The notes beneath the pieces are model-generated. The model did not search any database and was not told the origin of the DNA. It worked only from the letters and a program-made list of their open reading frames with translations. From assembly GCA_000442125.1 (NCBI GenBank), contig KE546966.1:892969-956968 (forward strand): a DNA stretch of 64,000 nt, read 5' to 3'. Positions 32,257 to 43,823 of this stretch are shown in pieces. The position numbers and the translations under genes are program-made. Source of the stretch: Opeltia flavorubescens (taxonomy: Eukaryota; Ascomycota; Lecanoromycetes; Teloschistales; Teloschistaceae). The first letter of the stretch is position 1; every line of letters begins with the position of its first letter.

Positions 32257-33027
32257 TCAACTCCCACCAGCACTGAGACCATTATTCATCGCTTTCCTGG
32301 CCTCGTTCTGTACGTGCACCATGGCAGCTCCGCTTACTACAATCTCATCCAGCGCCACCCCATTGATGCTTCCATTCACAACATGCAATTTCCCCGCCTT
32401 GCTCATCGAGAACAGACTTGCGTCGAACTTTGCAATCCAATCATTCCTCGAGTTCACCAGCACCAGATCCGCCCCCCAAAACCCATCGCATTCCCACTTC
32501 ATCCTTTCCCCGAACGCGGGCGAGGAGAAGTTGTAGGAGCGGGTGAATATTCCTGAGGATTCGAAAGCAATAGGGCGGCCATGGACTTCCAGATCGACGG
32601 TTCGAGACCAGCTGTGGTAAGTTGCGGTGCCAATGGCCTGGCCTGATGAAGGATTCCTGACTGTCATGTGGGGTTTGGAGCTGAACATACCGCCGGAGTT
32701 CTGGTCGATTTGGTAGAGAGGTTGGTTTTTGGCTTCGTCCTTAATGGTCATGTGACGACTACTGAAGCCGTGTCCACGGTAGATGTGAAGGACTCGCGGG
32801 GTGTTGTAGGCGGGAGCCGCAGGTTGGGGAGGAGTGTTGTAGTATTGTGCTGGCATTTGAGGGCTTGGGTAGGGCGATGGCGATGGCGATGGCGCTGGCA
32901 TAGGGGGCGCTGGGTAGGGAGATTGCATTGGCATAGGAGGGCCGGGGTAGGGAGACTGCATTGGCATAGGAGGGCCGGGGTAAGGTGGAGTTCCATGCTT
33001 CTGGAAGGGCTGTTGCTGGTAGTTCAT
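32257..33027 (-). CDS. LURP-one-related / Tubby-C-like protein with Pro-rich N-terminus
   Basis: Single exon, 256 residues. Residues 1-75 are Pro/Met/Tyr-rich with imperfect 11-residue repeats PYPGPPMPMQS (two exact copies, then PYPAPPMPAPS and shorter variants). The remaining ~180 residues form a LURP-one-like beta-barrel/helix fold: RVLHIYRGHGFSSRHMTIKD, PLYQIDQNSGGMFSSKPHMT, IGTATYHSWSRTVDLEVHG and GKLHVVNGSINGVALDEIVV, with a C-terminal helix. Tubby-C-like proteins bind phosphoinositides or scaffold at membranes; the fungal members have no defined role. Sits between two secreted-protein genes. Confidence 0.8.
   Translation of the reverse strand: MNYQQQPFQKHGTPPYPGPPMPMQSPYPGPPMPMQSPYPAPPMPAPSPSPSPYPSPQMPAQYYNTPPQPAAPAYNTPRVLHIYRGHGFSSRHMTIKDEAKNQPLYQIDQNSGGMFSSKPHMTVRNPSSGQAIGTATYHSWSRTVDLEVHGRPIAFESSGIFTRSYNFSSPAFGERMKWECDGFWGADLVLVNSRNDWIAKFDASLFSMSKAGKLHVVNGSINGVALDEIVVSGAAMVHVQNEARKAMNNGLSAGGS
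32825..33010 (-). repeat. Coding tandem repeat, 33-base unit
   Basis: In the LURP-one-like gene, a 33-base unit encoding PYPGPPMPMQS is repeated. Two copies are nearly identical in DNA (around 32923-32988) and degenerate copies follow downstream. Such units often vary in number between strains. Confidence 0.65.
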
Positions 33028-33933
33028 GATATCAGATTGTACGCGTCGATTGAGATGATGATTTAGTAAGTCGCGACTCTTCGATCAATTCTTCGTCTCC
33101 CTGAAGGTAGAGAACGAGGTGGGTGAAGGATGCCATGATATTGGAGTCGAGTCGTAGGATCAAGCTAATAAAAGCAACCGAAGCATAGCTGGCCTCTGAT
33201 CCCAGGGCGGAGGAAGCTCAGCCGCACACTGGTGAGACGAATTGATGGGCCCGGGCACCCATCGATAATTTGCCTATGAAAGCGTTAAGATCTCTAAGCA
33301 TCCTAGCTCTTGAAGAAAATAAGGTGATGGAAGTGTTGAGGCTGGCGTGATTACACGAGGGGTTGGGAGTATCATAAATTTTGGAGGGCTTGATGCCTTG
33401 GTGTGTTAGAGTAGGGCTGAATAGAGAGCTTAAATAGGTTAGACATAGCACCGTAGCTTCTCGGTTAATTGCATAACCAACCAGCCAACCATCATGCCTA
33501 CTGTGCCTCCTATGTCTTAACGTGTTCTATTCCTGTGGGAATGAGAACCCGTCATCAGCAATGCGATATGTATCCCTACATGAGCTGTAAGTCGCGAGCA
33601 CCTCTGTCACTGCAATCGGGCCAGTTGAGCCTCTTGTGTCACTATAGAGCAACAGCTCCTTCCAGTTCACGGTTGAAATAGAATCTACAAGGTGATGCTT
33701 TATCGCCATAATCTCGGGACTCTGACATGGACAGACACTCGACCATATAATAAAGTCCCGCGTGCTTTGTTTCTTATCTTTTTCCGACCTCTTCGCCAGT
33801 CGCTTTTATCTACCCTGTAGACCCTATAGACAATGAAGTCCGTGCCGGTCTATGTCTGGGCTTATCGGAGAAATCTTCAAAAGAGAGCTTGCGCTACTGT
33901 TAAATTTTGTTTAATTCTTTCGTCCTAATTAAT
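33028..33933. other. Intergenic between divergent genes
   Basis: About 0.9 kb holding promoters for the LURP-one-like gene (-) and the secreted 192-residue protein (+). A pyrimidine-rich tract (33765-33800) is close to the latter start. No gene or repeat recognised. Confidence 0.45.
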
Positions 33934-34563
33934 ATGCGTTTTCTCTATGTCCTCATCGTTCCTTTTCTTCTGCAAGTATTCAAGCCGCATGTACAAGGAC
34001 TTGCCCTTTCAAACCACAATACTAACCTAGGGCCTCGAAAACTTATTTTGCCGCCCCCTCCATATTATCCACCACCTCCTGAGTAAGCTCACATTTTTTG
34101 GATTAATCCGGTTTACCTCTGTTAACTTGCCAGACCATGGGATGAACATCTCTGCAGAGACCTTGGCAGAGATCCGGAACTGTACCTTACCTTTTCCTGG
34201 GGCACAACAGTCTCCCGCGCAGCGATGAGTGGTCTTCTATACGCCAGCACGCGCATCGTGCAAGTCATTGTCAGGGATGGTCACGGCGACGAGTATCTCC
34301 CATTACATGCCGGAAGCGTTCTTGTGCCATATCATGGCCTCCTACTTGCCGCGCGCCCGTATCAGAATGAGCATTTCACCTATAAGCAGATACTCGATGC
34401 GATCGATCTTCTCCGGCTTTGTGGACTAGACAGAGGATACCGTGAAGAAATGTGGGCTTATTGTTTTCTCGGGCCAAAACGAATAGGAGAGATAAGTATT
34501 CAGTGGGCAAGGGTTTCCAGCAGCAGCAATGAGAACAGAACATCGGCTATGGAAAATTCTTGA
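33934..34563 (+). CDS. Secreted orphan protein, two exons
   Basis: Exons 33934-34082 and 34134-34563 join in phase 2 (GA|A) across a 51-base intron (GTAAGC, CTTGCCAG), giving 192 residues. The signal peptide is MRFLYVLIVPFLLQVFKPHV, followed by a Pro/Tyr stretch (LPPPPYYPPPPE) at the intron. The mature part has PWDEHLCRDLGRDPELYLTF, STRIVQVIVRDGHGDEYLPL, PYQNEHFTYKQILDAIDLL and a third Cys in WAYCFLG, with a Ser-rich end. No transmembrane anchor. No family recognised. The open second exon and matching phase support a real gene. Confidence 0.65.
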
Positions 34564-34761
34564 TAAGGAGCATTGGTACGAATTGACCTCCAACCACAGC
34601 CATTTGCCATTATACCCGAGGTTTGTTGCTCGTGTGATGAAAAACATAAGTCATTATCCATTATATTGTACGCTATGCACTTCAAGGCCCAGTTTCCACG
34701 CTATGCCTGACAGTTCGGACCACGCTTCTCAACGTTCTCTCGGGAAAGGATACCACAAATC

Positions 34762-35298
34762 TCAGACTCCGCACAGCCCGAGATACAATTCCACTTGCCC
34801 CGCAGCCGGACTGTTCTGCTCATTCAAGAAAAGATAACAGCTGTTCACCAGCGCGTTACTGAAAATTTGGCTTTGCTTGCACAGGCAATTTTCTCGCACA
34901 GTGACCTCCTGGCATATATTAACATTACAATTGTTGAATGCCTCCGCTATCTTCTTGCATCCATGTCCGTTTTCGAGGTTGGAGGCGAATTGTGTTGGAA
35001 GCGGAGCTCGACATTTACCCTCGTCGCCGCCGGTGCCGGAGCCACCTTCGCTGCTAGATTCGGTACCGCTAACAGTTTCACTCTCCGTACCAAGGCCGCC
35101 CTGTTCTTCTTCTCCTGTGCCACCTTCACCGTGGTGCTTGCGGGGTTTGGGAGGGGGCATCCTGGCGTTAGAGGATGGTGTTCTATTGCTAGTGCTGGCT
35201 TGGATACTCGGAGTTTGTGGAGCTGGGTAGGCCGTAACATTGGAGAGAAGGGAGACGAAGAACAGAAAGAGGATAAGGAGGGAGGAGTAGGTTTGCAT
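34762..35298 (-). CDS. Secreted protein with eight-Cys C-terminal domain
   Basis: Single exon, 178 residues from ATG 35298; the frame extends upstream to 35430, but only 35298 puts a signal peptide first (LLILFLFFVSLLSNVTAYP). A Gly/Glu/Ser-rich linker (GEGGTGEEEQGGLGTESETV) precedes a compact domain with eight Cys: GKC, HGC, NNC, NIC, ENC, LC, NSC, LC. Eight Cys recall CFEM-type domains, but spacing differs (adjacent NCLC pair), so CFEM is not claimed. No GPI signal seen. Effector-like by size, export and Cys content. Lies convergent with the 192-residue secreted protein. Confidence 0.72.
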   Translation of the reverse strand: MQTYSSLLILFLFFVSLLSNVTAYPAPQTPSIQASTSNRTPSSNARMPPPKPRKHHGEGGTGEEEQGGLGTESETVSGTESSSEGGSGTGGDEGKCRAPLPTQFASNLENGHGCKKIAEAFNNCNVNICQEVTVRENCLCKQSQIFSNALVNSCYLFLNEQNSPAAGQVELYLGLCGV

Positions 35299-36048
35299 TC
35301 TTGAAGGTCGTTCCACAGGAATTTGCGATATCGACAGGTAGAAACGGAAAAGGCGACGTGAAAACCGTAGAAATACCAAAAACGTTATAGATATTTGACA
35401 ATGAGCTGTATCAGCAATGGGAAGAAACACAATTTATTTATACTTGTTTGCTCTCTAGGCGCATTCGCTGCGCCACCAAGTGCAGCAGAGCCTCATCTCG
35501 TCCCAAGATTCTGGGATTGCTGAGCCCCCTATTTAATGCCATGCATTATCGATGCCATACCTACCATGCGAGCATACTATCTAATGTCGATCCCCACACC
35601 ACCCTCCGGATCTCTGAACATTGCCATCCATGTGGCATCCGAGAGCTATTTTCAGCTTTCGAAATGGCAACCCAAATTTATCTAGCAGTAATCGCCTTGT
35701 CTGCATCTTCTTCTCTTAGCTCAAAGAACTTTGATTTATCTGCGGCTAGAGGATCATTGGTAGATTACACATGCTTAGATACGCAATATTGTCTATCGCG
35801 AGGATAACAAGGGAAAAACCGCGTGCATGAAAATAAGGGACGGACATAACCATAGACCAGCCTGAGATGTGGTGGATGCCTTGAGAGAGGAGATGAGACG
35901 TTATCTCAAGTAGAACGAAGACATGATATGATGAATATCTATCATCTATGGCCCTAAGTTCGAAATATTAGACAATCATCTTTAGATGCCGAGATTTACA
36001 CTAAGGCATTCTGAGAGCCTGCAGAAATTCAGATTAGGTACCTACGTG
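35299..36048. other. Intergenic
   Basis: Promoter of the eight-Cys secreted protein (-) and 3' end of the CCCH gene (-). Short frames only; no RNA gene seen. Confidence 0.45.
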
Positions 36049-37779
36049 TCATTTCTTTCCAACCTTTGTTGTTCGCACCACAGTGGCATCAAGACCGTGC
36101 AACTCCCTCTCGAACTTGCAGTTATCGCCAAAGGAGCAATCTTTTTTACCTGGAACGCTCAAGGGACATCTGAAGATTAGTGATATTAGCTTTACTGTCA
36201 TGCTCAAAGTCATGGTGGGGTTTCAAGTATCCTCAAGCTCCGTGATAAAGAAATGAGGCTTACCTGTGACCATAGATACACTTTGGATCGTCACAATCAG
36301 GGCCATAATAGCATGGTATCATCCGTGCCAATGCCTTCAACGATTGTAATTCATTCTTCGTGATCTTATATTTGTGACTATGTGTGCAAGGATCGTACGC
36401 GCAATCGTGTCGAAGGAAATGCACATTGCACAATTTGAGGCTACGGAGACGATTCACCACCTCCTTATCGTAAACAGTGGAAGGATCAATGCGCTGTCCA
36501 AATTTGTTGCGAGGAATCTCCTCGCTTGTGGCTGGGTATGACACGGCTGGCGTAGGGGTCGGGGGAGGAGAGGCCAGCTGAGCTGCCGCATTGGCGGTGG
36601 ACGCCCAGCTCGTAGCTTTAGGATTCATGGTTGAAGGATTACTTGGAGCAGGACTAGGACTTGGGTTGCCACCAATTGGCTGGTAAGGTGACTGGTAAAC
36701 GGGATGTGAGGGAGGTGCTGCTGTGTACTCAGATGGTGCTCTGATAGTCTGACTTGATAAAGGTTGCGAGGCAGAATTATGTTGTAGATTATAGATATTG
36801 ATTTTGCTTGTACGAAAAAGATCTTCAAATTTGACGGTAGAATATTGATTCCTCATTGAGTTGAGCTCTTTTTCAAAAGGTACTCCTTCCAGAAGTGTTA
36901 TTCGTTTGGTTAGAGTTGGTTCTGTATACTGCTCGAGGAGTCTTGCGTAGCCGTTGTCATGAGAACAGCCAAAGAAGATATGGTGACAGTGGTAATCGCT
37001 TAGATGAAGTTTGAATAGCTCTGCATACAGGTCAACACTTGAGACGATGGTGTTTCCACAGGAGGACTGATACCCGTAATCTTCTCGTCTGCCCGATCTT
37101 TTCCCGGGCCGACATCGACGAAATCGAATAATATCTTACTCCCAGTAAACCCCCGATAGAATTCTTCAAGCAGGTTGACTCTTTCCACGATGCCAGATTT
37201 GTAGCATACTTCAGCCAAGCCCTTCAAATTCGCATATATTCTCGTCATGATTTTGCATTCGGGTGGTACATCGGGTAGCTTTTCATGGACATAGTCTTTT
37301 ATCTCATTCCAGAGTTTTGCTGCAGCTTCCTTCCCACCGGCCTCTCCTTTTTGGATCATGTCATCTTCAAATATCATACCGTCTCCGTCTACCAATACGG
37401 AGACAAAGGGATCCCGATTCTGAGGACGTTAGCCCACATCCTCTTCACCGAAGACAATATAGGCATTCAGGGCATAGTACCATAAAAGATTGAAGTTTGC
37501 GCAATTCGTCCTTTAACTGACGTTCTCGCAATTGGCCTTCGCGATTAAATTGGGTTTCTCGTTGATGATCAAGGCTCATTTGCTGATAATCATTGCTCAG
37601 ATTGTCTATCCGACGTAGTAATTCCTATTGGTTATTAGAGTTTGAAACAGGAGATATACCACGCTGAAGCGACTACGAATATCTACTACCATTATTAAAT
37701 CATTCTTGTGATGTTCGGCGCCTCGTAGTAATTCAAATCGTTCGTGTAAAGCATGGTCGGACAACCCTTCCAGAGCCAT
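36049..37779 (-). CDS. CCCH zinc-finger protein with DUF7923-type N-terminal domain
   Basis: Five exons (37779-37690, 37624-37481, 37419-37074, 37020-36264, 36169-36049) give 485 residues with all phases consistent. The N-terminus is coiled coil (ELLRRIDNLSNDYQQMSLD). The fungal domain seen in this family follows: FVSVLVDGDGMIFEDDMI, IMTRIYANLKGLAEVCYKSG, FYRGFTGSKILFDFVDVG and HHIFFGCSHDNGYARLLEQY, a PIN/NYN-like Asp-rich fold by appearance. A disordered linker leads to CCCH-type fingers: CNVHFLRHDCAYDPCTHSH, CYYGPDCDDPKCIYGH and, in the last exon, CPLSVPGKKDCSFGDNCKF. Probably RNA binding. The last donor AG|GTAAGC contains TAA in frame, so an unspliced transcript would lose the final finger. 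Divergent from the aprataxin gene. Confidence 0.87.
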
Positions 37780-38063
37780 GATGAAAAATTTCTGGCTATT
37801 CGATACAATTGACGGATCAGATGTGAAGCACTGTCAAGTATTAAATGAATTGAGTTGAGTTCAGTTCCTGTAATATTGTGTAAAGCACAAAAGACGCAAG
37901 CGCGTCTCTTTGGTCTTCACGTGCATTATTTGTGGATAAAGTTTATGCAAACATAAAGAATCTTTGGAGCTTCCGTGACGACTTCTCTATGAAAGGTGGT
38001 GGCCCTCCCATTGCCAACTTGCCTGTGCGTAAACTCCTAGTCGACATAGGATACAAGGCCGGC

Positions 38064-38995
38064 ATGACCGCGAAACACGCAGAGGAAAACAATCAGTCGC
38101 AGGATGCAACAACCGGGGAAGAGATCTCAAGCACAACCATTCCCCCATCAACACCCACTGAGAAACGTAACGCATGTAGCTTCTCATCCCGTCCCGTTGC
38201 TTTCCCTCGAACGCTGACTCTATCTTAGTCACAGAGCTTCTCTCACCATCCAAGAAAAGTCTAAAAGAATCCGCCCGACCCTCTACGCCTGACCATGCTC
38301 TTCCAGAGCGCACAACTTTCGCTGGCCGTTCTGGCCTCGGAGCCTACACCTATGCCCCTGAATCCTTCCCGCCATCTCGCGTCATAAACTTCAACGAGTC
38401 TTTCGTTACGATCAACGACCTCTATCCGAAATCCTCCATACACCTCCTTCTCCTCCCCCGGCATCCCGAAAAGCAGCTCCTGCACCCTTTCATAGCCCTC
38501 CAAGATCCTGCCTTCCTTACGTCAATACAGGAGGAAGTACGGAAATTGAGGGGTCTGGTAGCGAAAGAGTTGCAGCGCCGCTTTGGCAATGTCTCCGCAC
38601 AGGAACGGAAGAGGGAGGAAGCTATGGAGAAAGCATTGGACGCGGGCGAGGACATCGACGAAGCGGCTTTGCCACAAGGGAGAGATTGGAGTAAAGACGT
38701 GATTGCAGGCGTGCATACGCATCCCTCGATGTCGCATCTACATATTCATATCCTCAGCATCGATAGGCAAAGCGAGTGTATGCGGCATCGGAAGCATTAC
38801 AACAGCTTCGCAACCCCGTTCCTAGTCGACGTTGAGGATTTTCCGCTCGATAAGCAGGAAACGGCGAGAAGGTCGAAAGGTGGGTGGTTGGACCGCGACT
38901 TGGTATGTTGGCGATGTGGTAGGAACTTTGGGAACAAATTCAAAGCGTTGAAGCAACATCTGGAGGGAGAGTTTGAAGAGTGGAAGAAGCAGTAA
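38064..38995 (+). CDS. HNT3: Aprataxin (DNA 5'-adenylate hydrolase), HIT-zinc finger
   Basis: Aprataxin removes AMP from abortive DNA ligation ends. Exons 38064-38166 and 38229-38995 join in phase (C|TC) to give 289 residues. The HIT domain has the His triad region THPSMSHLHIHILS, with upstream NDLYPKSSIHLLLLPRHPEK and downstream MRHRKHYNSFATPF. A C-terminal zinc finger CWRCGRNFGNKFKALKQH, then LEGEFEEWK, has the C2HE ligand set known in fission yeast aprataxin (Glu as fourth ligand). An in-frame ATG at 37989 would add 25 residues. The 38064 start was preferred for its better context (G at -3). Confidence 0.9.
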
Positions 38996-39386
38996 CCCCC
39001 TACTCAAGTGGAGAGTGGTTTTCTCTTCGAAACCTCGGGAGATGGGAAGACTGTAGGGTGCATCGAGTGCTTCTTATGGGTTGTCATATCTTAAAACGGA
39101 ACTGTACCTTGTAAGCGTGCCTGGCTGGCTATTGTCAGACCTTTGCAAGGAGATCACCCCTACTTCCCTCATCAAAGCAAACTCTTCATACCTTTACTGC
39201 AGACCAGACTTGCTATCACGTGCAATGATCATAGTATACCAATTTTCCAAGATGAAAATCAAATTATACTATTTTATACATTTGTAACAAATAGATTCAA
39301 AAAAAATGGTCATGTTCACGATGTTCTAGCTCTTTCATTTTCTTATTTTGACATTCCTCTATCGATGAAAACATGGTCATGTCATT
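38996..39386. other. Intergenic between convergent genes
   Basis: AT-rich 3' spacer around 39250-39340. Nothing else recognised. Confidence 0.45.
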
Positions 39387-40811
39387 TTACACCTTTCCGT
39401 TCGGATGTATAAGCACCTTCGTGTATCCCTCAACCCTCCTGTCGAACTTCTCGTAAGCCGTCGGTGCTTCATCAATCCCAATCTCATGGCTGACCACAAA
39501 GCTCGGGTCAGCTTTGCCTGAAATGATCATATCTCGAAGATAGCGATTGTACTTCTTGACATTACATTGCCCCGTGCCAATGGAGAGACCCTGTCAATAT
39601 CACAAAATTTGTCAGCAGAAGAGCGCCGTAGAAAAACACAGGAAAATGAGATAAATGAAGGGAACGATACCTTCTCAAACAACTTCCCAAAACTAATAGC
39701 CATAACGCCCATCTTACTCCTCTCATCCACCGCACCGGGATCACTAGGCACATATAACCCCGGCACACCAATCCCTCCAGTCGGCCTCGTAACTTTAATG
39801 CACTGCTCTAATACCACATTCGGCACCTCTCCCTCCCCCTCCTTCCCGCCATGAGCCTGATACCCCACCGCGTCCACACTCCGATCCACCATCTCCCCAC
39901 CATTCTCCTTAATAATCATCTCCACCACATCTCCCTTCGAGAAATCAACGGCCTTAGCACTAGGTATTTTGCCCACAGCCTCCAGCCTCTCAGGTACCCT
40001 ATCAACAACATAGATCCTTGCCGCCCCTCGTAAATGCGCCGAATACGCCGCCATCAATCCCACCGGTCCCGCACCGAATACAGCGACGCTTTCTCCTGGC
40101 TTGAAGCCCGAGAGCTCCAACCCATGCCATCCGGTTGGAAAAATGTCTGCCAGCAAGGCGAAGCTCGCCTCGTGCTCACTACCAGGTGGTAATTTCAGGG
40201 CATTGAAATCTGCAAACGGAACACGCAAGTACTGGGCCTGGCCGCCTTGATAAGGGCCCATGGCAACATAGCCGTAAGCACCGCCGGCGAAACCGGGGTT
40301 GACGCCTGTGCAGAATGCGGTGCGCCCTTCTTCGCAATTCGGGCAACGGCCGTCCGCGACATTGAAAGGAAGGACAATCCGGTCGCCGTTTTTGAGCAAT
40401 GTGATGCCGCTGCCGACTTCGGTGACGATGCCCATGTTTTCGTGACCTGGAGATAAGGGGGATGACGGTCAGCAAGAGCTTTCAAGAAGATTTGCGAGAG
40501 CAATGTAGGCTTGCGACATGGCTGGCATGAAATAATTAACACCGCAATAGATAATGTATTGCTCACCAAAGACAAGACCACTCTCTGCAGCCGTCCGGCC
40601 CTGATACATGTGCAAGTCGGAGCCGCAGATTGCTGCGCACGTATGTCAGTGCACTTCCATTTCCCTTCATCCAAAAGATATGTGTACCGGCTGTAGTGAC
40701 CTTGATAATCACATCATCCGGATGCTCAATCTTCGGCGTCGGTATTTCGCGGACGCTGACTTGGAATGGTTTCTCATAATGGATTGCTTTCATGGTGGTA
40801 GTCGATGACAT
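39387..40811 (-). CDS. Zinc-dependent alcohol dehydrogenase, formaldehyde-dehydrogenase-like
   Basis: Four exons (40811-40688, 40632-40567, 40446-39671, 39590-39387) give 389 residues. MDR-superfamily signatures: catalytic-zinc Cys in AICGSDLHMYQGR, GHENMGIVTEVG after the second intron, and the structural-zinc loop VADGRCPNCEEGRTAFC. In that loop the first usual Cys is Asp. The Rossmann motif is VAVFGAGPVGLMAAYSA, with Asp in YVVDRVPERL indicating NAD preference. The segment GVNPGFAGGAYGYVAMGPY and the end SFVVSHEIGIDEAPTAYEKF match glutathione-independent formaldehyde dehydrogenase-like fungal enzymes. Actual substrate unknown. An upstream ATG pair (MSSTTTMKAIHYEKP) leaves the start at 40811 or 40793. 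Confidence 0.9.
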
Positions 40812-41942
40812 CTTTGCGCTCTGTGTTCAGGCGCGACGGCAGGTAGAATAATGAAAAAAGAATCACAGATACCCATCATACTGAAAGGTGACGTTGGTTG
40901 CATGGGATGATCCGCTTTCTCCTCTCCTGAGCTCATAGTCAACCCATCGATGCGAGTGTGGGGCAAGGGGGGTGTCCGCGGGGTAAGCTGCCTTTTGCGG
41001 AGGAGTCTGACGCTTTTGACTGAGAGCTTCGGCAGATGGATTCAATGAGCCGTCGTCAAAGTGTTATATCAAGATAATGATGGAGAGAGTCTTAGAGATC
41101 TAGGGAAAGAAATGAGAAGTCGGTATCAAGCAGCGAAAATCAACCGTTGAAACACTTTTTAAACATTTATAAGTCAAAGAACATGTGAAAGCCAGTATCT
41201 CACCAAGACTCAAAGATCGCAATGCATCAGGCATTGGTTTAAAAGGTAGTACTTGACTGAAGATGTATGATTAAGCGTAAACACAGAGAGATGCATATTT
41301 GAGACTTCGAACGAATTGCGAGCAGTTTGAGGGGAGCACGTAAGCACAAACAATCAGCGAAGTAGCTGCTTTCTTAATAAACACAAAGCAGCATCATTGG
41401 GTTTGAGCATGATTTGATTGTATGGAAGTACATAGGCTTGTCTGCTGAATTATGATAATTCTATTGACACCTCCGCATAAAACCTTGGAAAGAAATAAAG
41501 CCAACCTCAATTCATTTCAATCTAACGCCAGGGTAATCAGATGCTGTGTTGATCCGTGTTTCAAAATCAAACTGGCCGGGGTACATGATGGTGTATCTTA
41601 TTGTCGTGAAAACGTCGTAATCGGATGGTTGGGGTCATCGTTGCTCATGGTGACTGTGGTGGGAATTTTGCTGATGCTGTTCAGGAGGAGTATTTTGGGA
41701 TGACGCTGGGGAATTGACTGAGTGTGAGAGTATGGAGACTTGGTTCAGGAGTAGGTGAACATACAAGACCCAGCTCCTTGTTGTCGTCGATATTTCGAGT
41801 TAGTGGTAGATCCACTTGCTTTCATTGATCCAAAAGGGCGTGACTCTCGTAGTACCCTGTCGTGCCCCTGTCATCTGCTGTGCCGATGGTGGAGTTGTTT
41901 AGAGCTTCCAGACGATGGTGCTACGCTGATAATCATTAGATC
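40812..41942. other. Intergenic between two minus-strand genes
   Basis: About 1.1 kb with the dehydrogenase promoter and the importin alpha 3' end. No convincing ORF, tRNA or repeat. Confidence 0.45.
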
Positions 41943-43823
41943 TTACATATCCATTGAGTCACCCCCATTAGCAAAATTGAAGCTTCCTTGCTGTCCTTGT
42001 TGGGACTGTGGCTGTTGCTGTTGTTGATTAAACCCAAACCCTCCCTGGCCTTGTTGCTGGGGAGGACCGTCCATGTCAACACCAGCATCTTCCTCATCTG
42101 CGAAGTATTTTCCGATGATGTTATATGCTTTCATGTAGATTTCCTCGTTGATGTTATTCTGGCAATCGTGGATTTTGTCCATACCTCCAACGTCCTCGAT
42201 GATGAGGGCAAATTTGTTAACACCTTGTTCGGCAGGGTCCTCGGACGCCTCCTTATCCTGATCTCCAACCTTCAAAATATTCTCCAACCCGTCCAGTGCA
42301 ACCTGTATGATCTTATTGTCAGGACACGCTAGAAGTTCGCACAATGGCTTAATGCATCCTTGGTGGACGAGGTAACGGATCTGCTCTGGTTTTTGAAGCC
42401 CGCCTGAAGTAGCATTAGAGATGGCCCAGCATGCTTCTTTGCGGGTCTTGAAGTCTCCGTTTGTCAGAAGATGGATCAAAGGTGGAATGATGTTGGCGTC
42501 GATGACAGCTTGAATTTGCGTTGAGTTCCCAGCAGTGACATTGGATATCGTCCAGCATGCCTCCTTTCGGATTCCATCCTTGGACGAGCTAAGTAGCGAT
42601 AGCAAAGCAGGCAAAGCTCCGCAGTTAATGATTATCTGTGTCTGGACATCGTCGCCGGTAACAATGTTACCAACCGAACGTAGTGCGGGTGTCTGCACGG
42701 ATGTCGATGCATGTGTCAATAGCTCAACCAAGCGACGTGGGATTCCGGCTTCGATCACTGCTTGAATCTTGTCATTGGCACCATCGGACAAGTATGAGAT
42801 AGCCCAGCACGCGTCAATGAGGACCTCGTCATCGAGCGAATACACAAGCTTAGCAAGTACGGGCAGTGCCGGCATGATCTAGCAGCTTGTTAGAGCACGC
42901 ACTTCGAAGCCAGAGATAGAGAGGTACATACAGTTTGCCAATCTGGTTGAGGTGTCTTGCCACGGCAGAAATTGCTCAGAGTCCATGTCGCATTACGCAA
43001 CATGCTCAACTTTCGGCTATCCCCAAGCAATGCAAGAAGTGGTCGCAAAGCGCCTGCCTGCAAAACAAAGTCCCTGCAATGAGGACTGTCGCCAGCGATA
43101 TTTCCAAGTGCCCAAACAGCTTGCTCCCTGACATCCGGCTCATGGCTCTCGAGAAGTTCGACAAAGATGGGGACAGCACCGGCATTTATGACAACTTGAG
43201 TCTGTTGTGCCGACCCTGATGCGATATTGGTCAATGCCCAGGCAGCCTCAAACTGGACGAGGGTATGAGGCGATCGAAGGAACTCAACGAATCGGCCGAC
43301 GACGCCTGTGTCGATGACTCGTTCGATGGGTGGATTGCGTTCCTTGGAAAGCAGTTTTCTGAACTTAGTTGTAGCTTGGATTTGAGCATCGATTGACTCG
43401 GAGAAGACACCCTCAACCATCTGAGGAAGTTCTGTATTGAGCTAATGATAAGTTAGTGCATGATAGTAAACAATGAGTCGAGTGATATTAGGAGAAAAGA
43501 AAGAGGCATGGATAAGTATCTCCCCCTCCACCTTCTATGAAATTTTGGTGGTCGGGACAGTTTTCCGGTAAGCATACCTGACTTTCGATGGTACCGCCCT
43601 CATCGTCACTATCAACGGAGGCGCCCAGGGAAGCACCGGGGGCGGAGCCTTGAGTGCCATCTCGTGTGGTAATACCCCTTCGCTTGGCTAAATTCTCTTC
43701 GCGTTTTGCTTTTCGAATTTCAACCTGCTGTTCCTCGCGGCGACGACGCAGCTCATCTGGCTTGAAAGCACTCTTTGCCTTGAACTGATTGCGACGATGC
43801 TCGGGAATGTAGCGCTCCGACAT
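41943..43823 (-). CDS. SRP1: Importin subunit alpha (karyopherin alpha)
   Basis: Adaptor that binds classical nuclear localisation signals and importin beta. Exons 43823-43578, 43441-42932 and 42878-41943, all phase 0, give 563 residues. The importin-beta-binding domain is at the N-terminus ([40 protein letters not shown]). Armadillo repeats follow with the NLS-binding W/N signatures: [80 protein letters not shown] and [15 protein letters not shown]. The C-terminus is Gln/Gly-rich. Start at 43823 rather than the in-frame 43859, because [10 protein letters not shown] is the family N-terminus. Confidence 0.97.
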
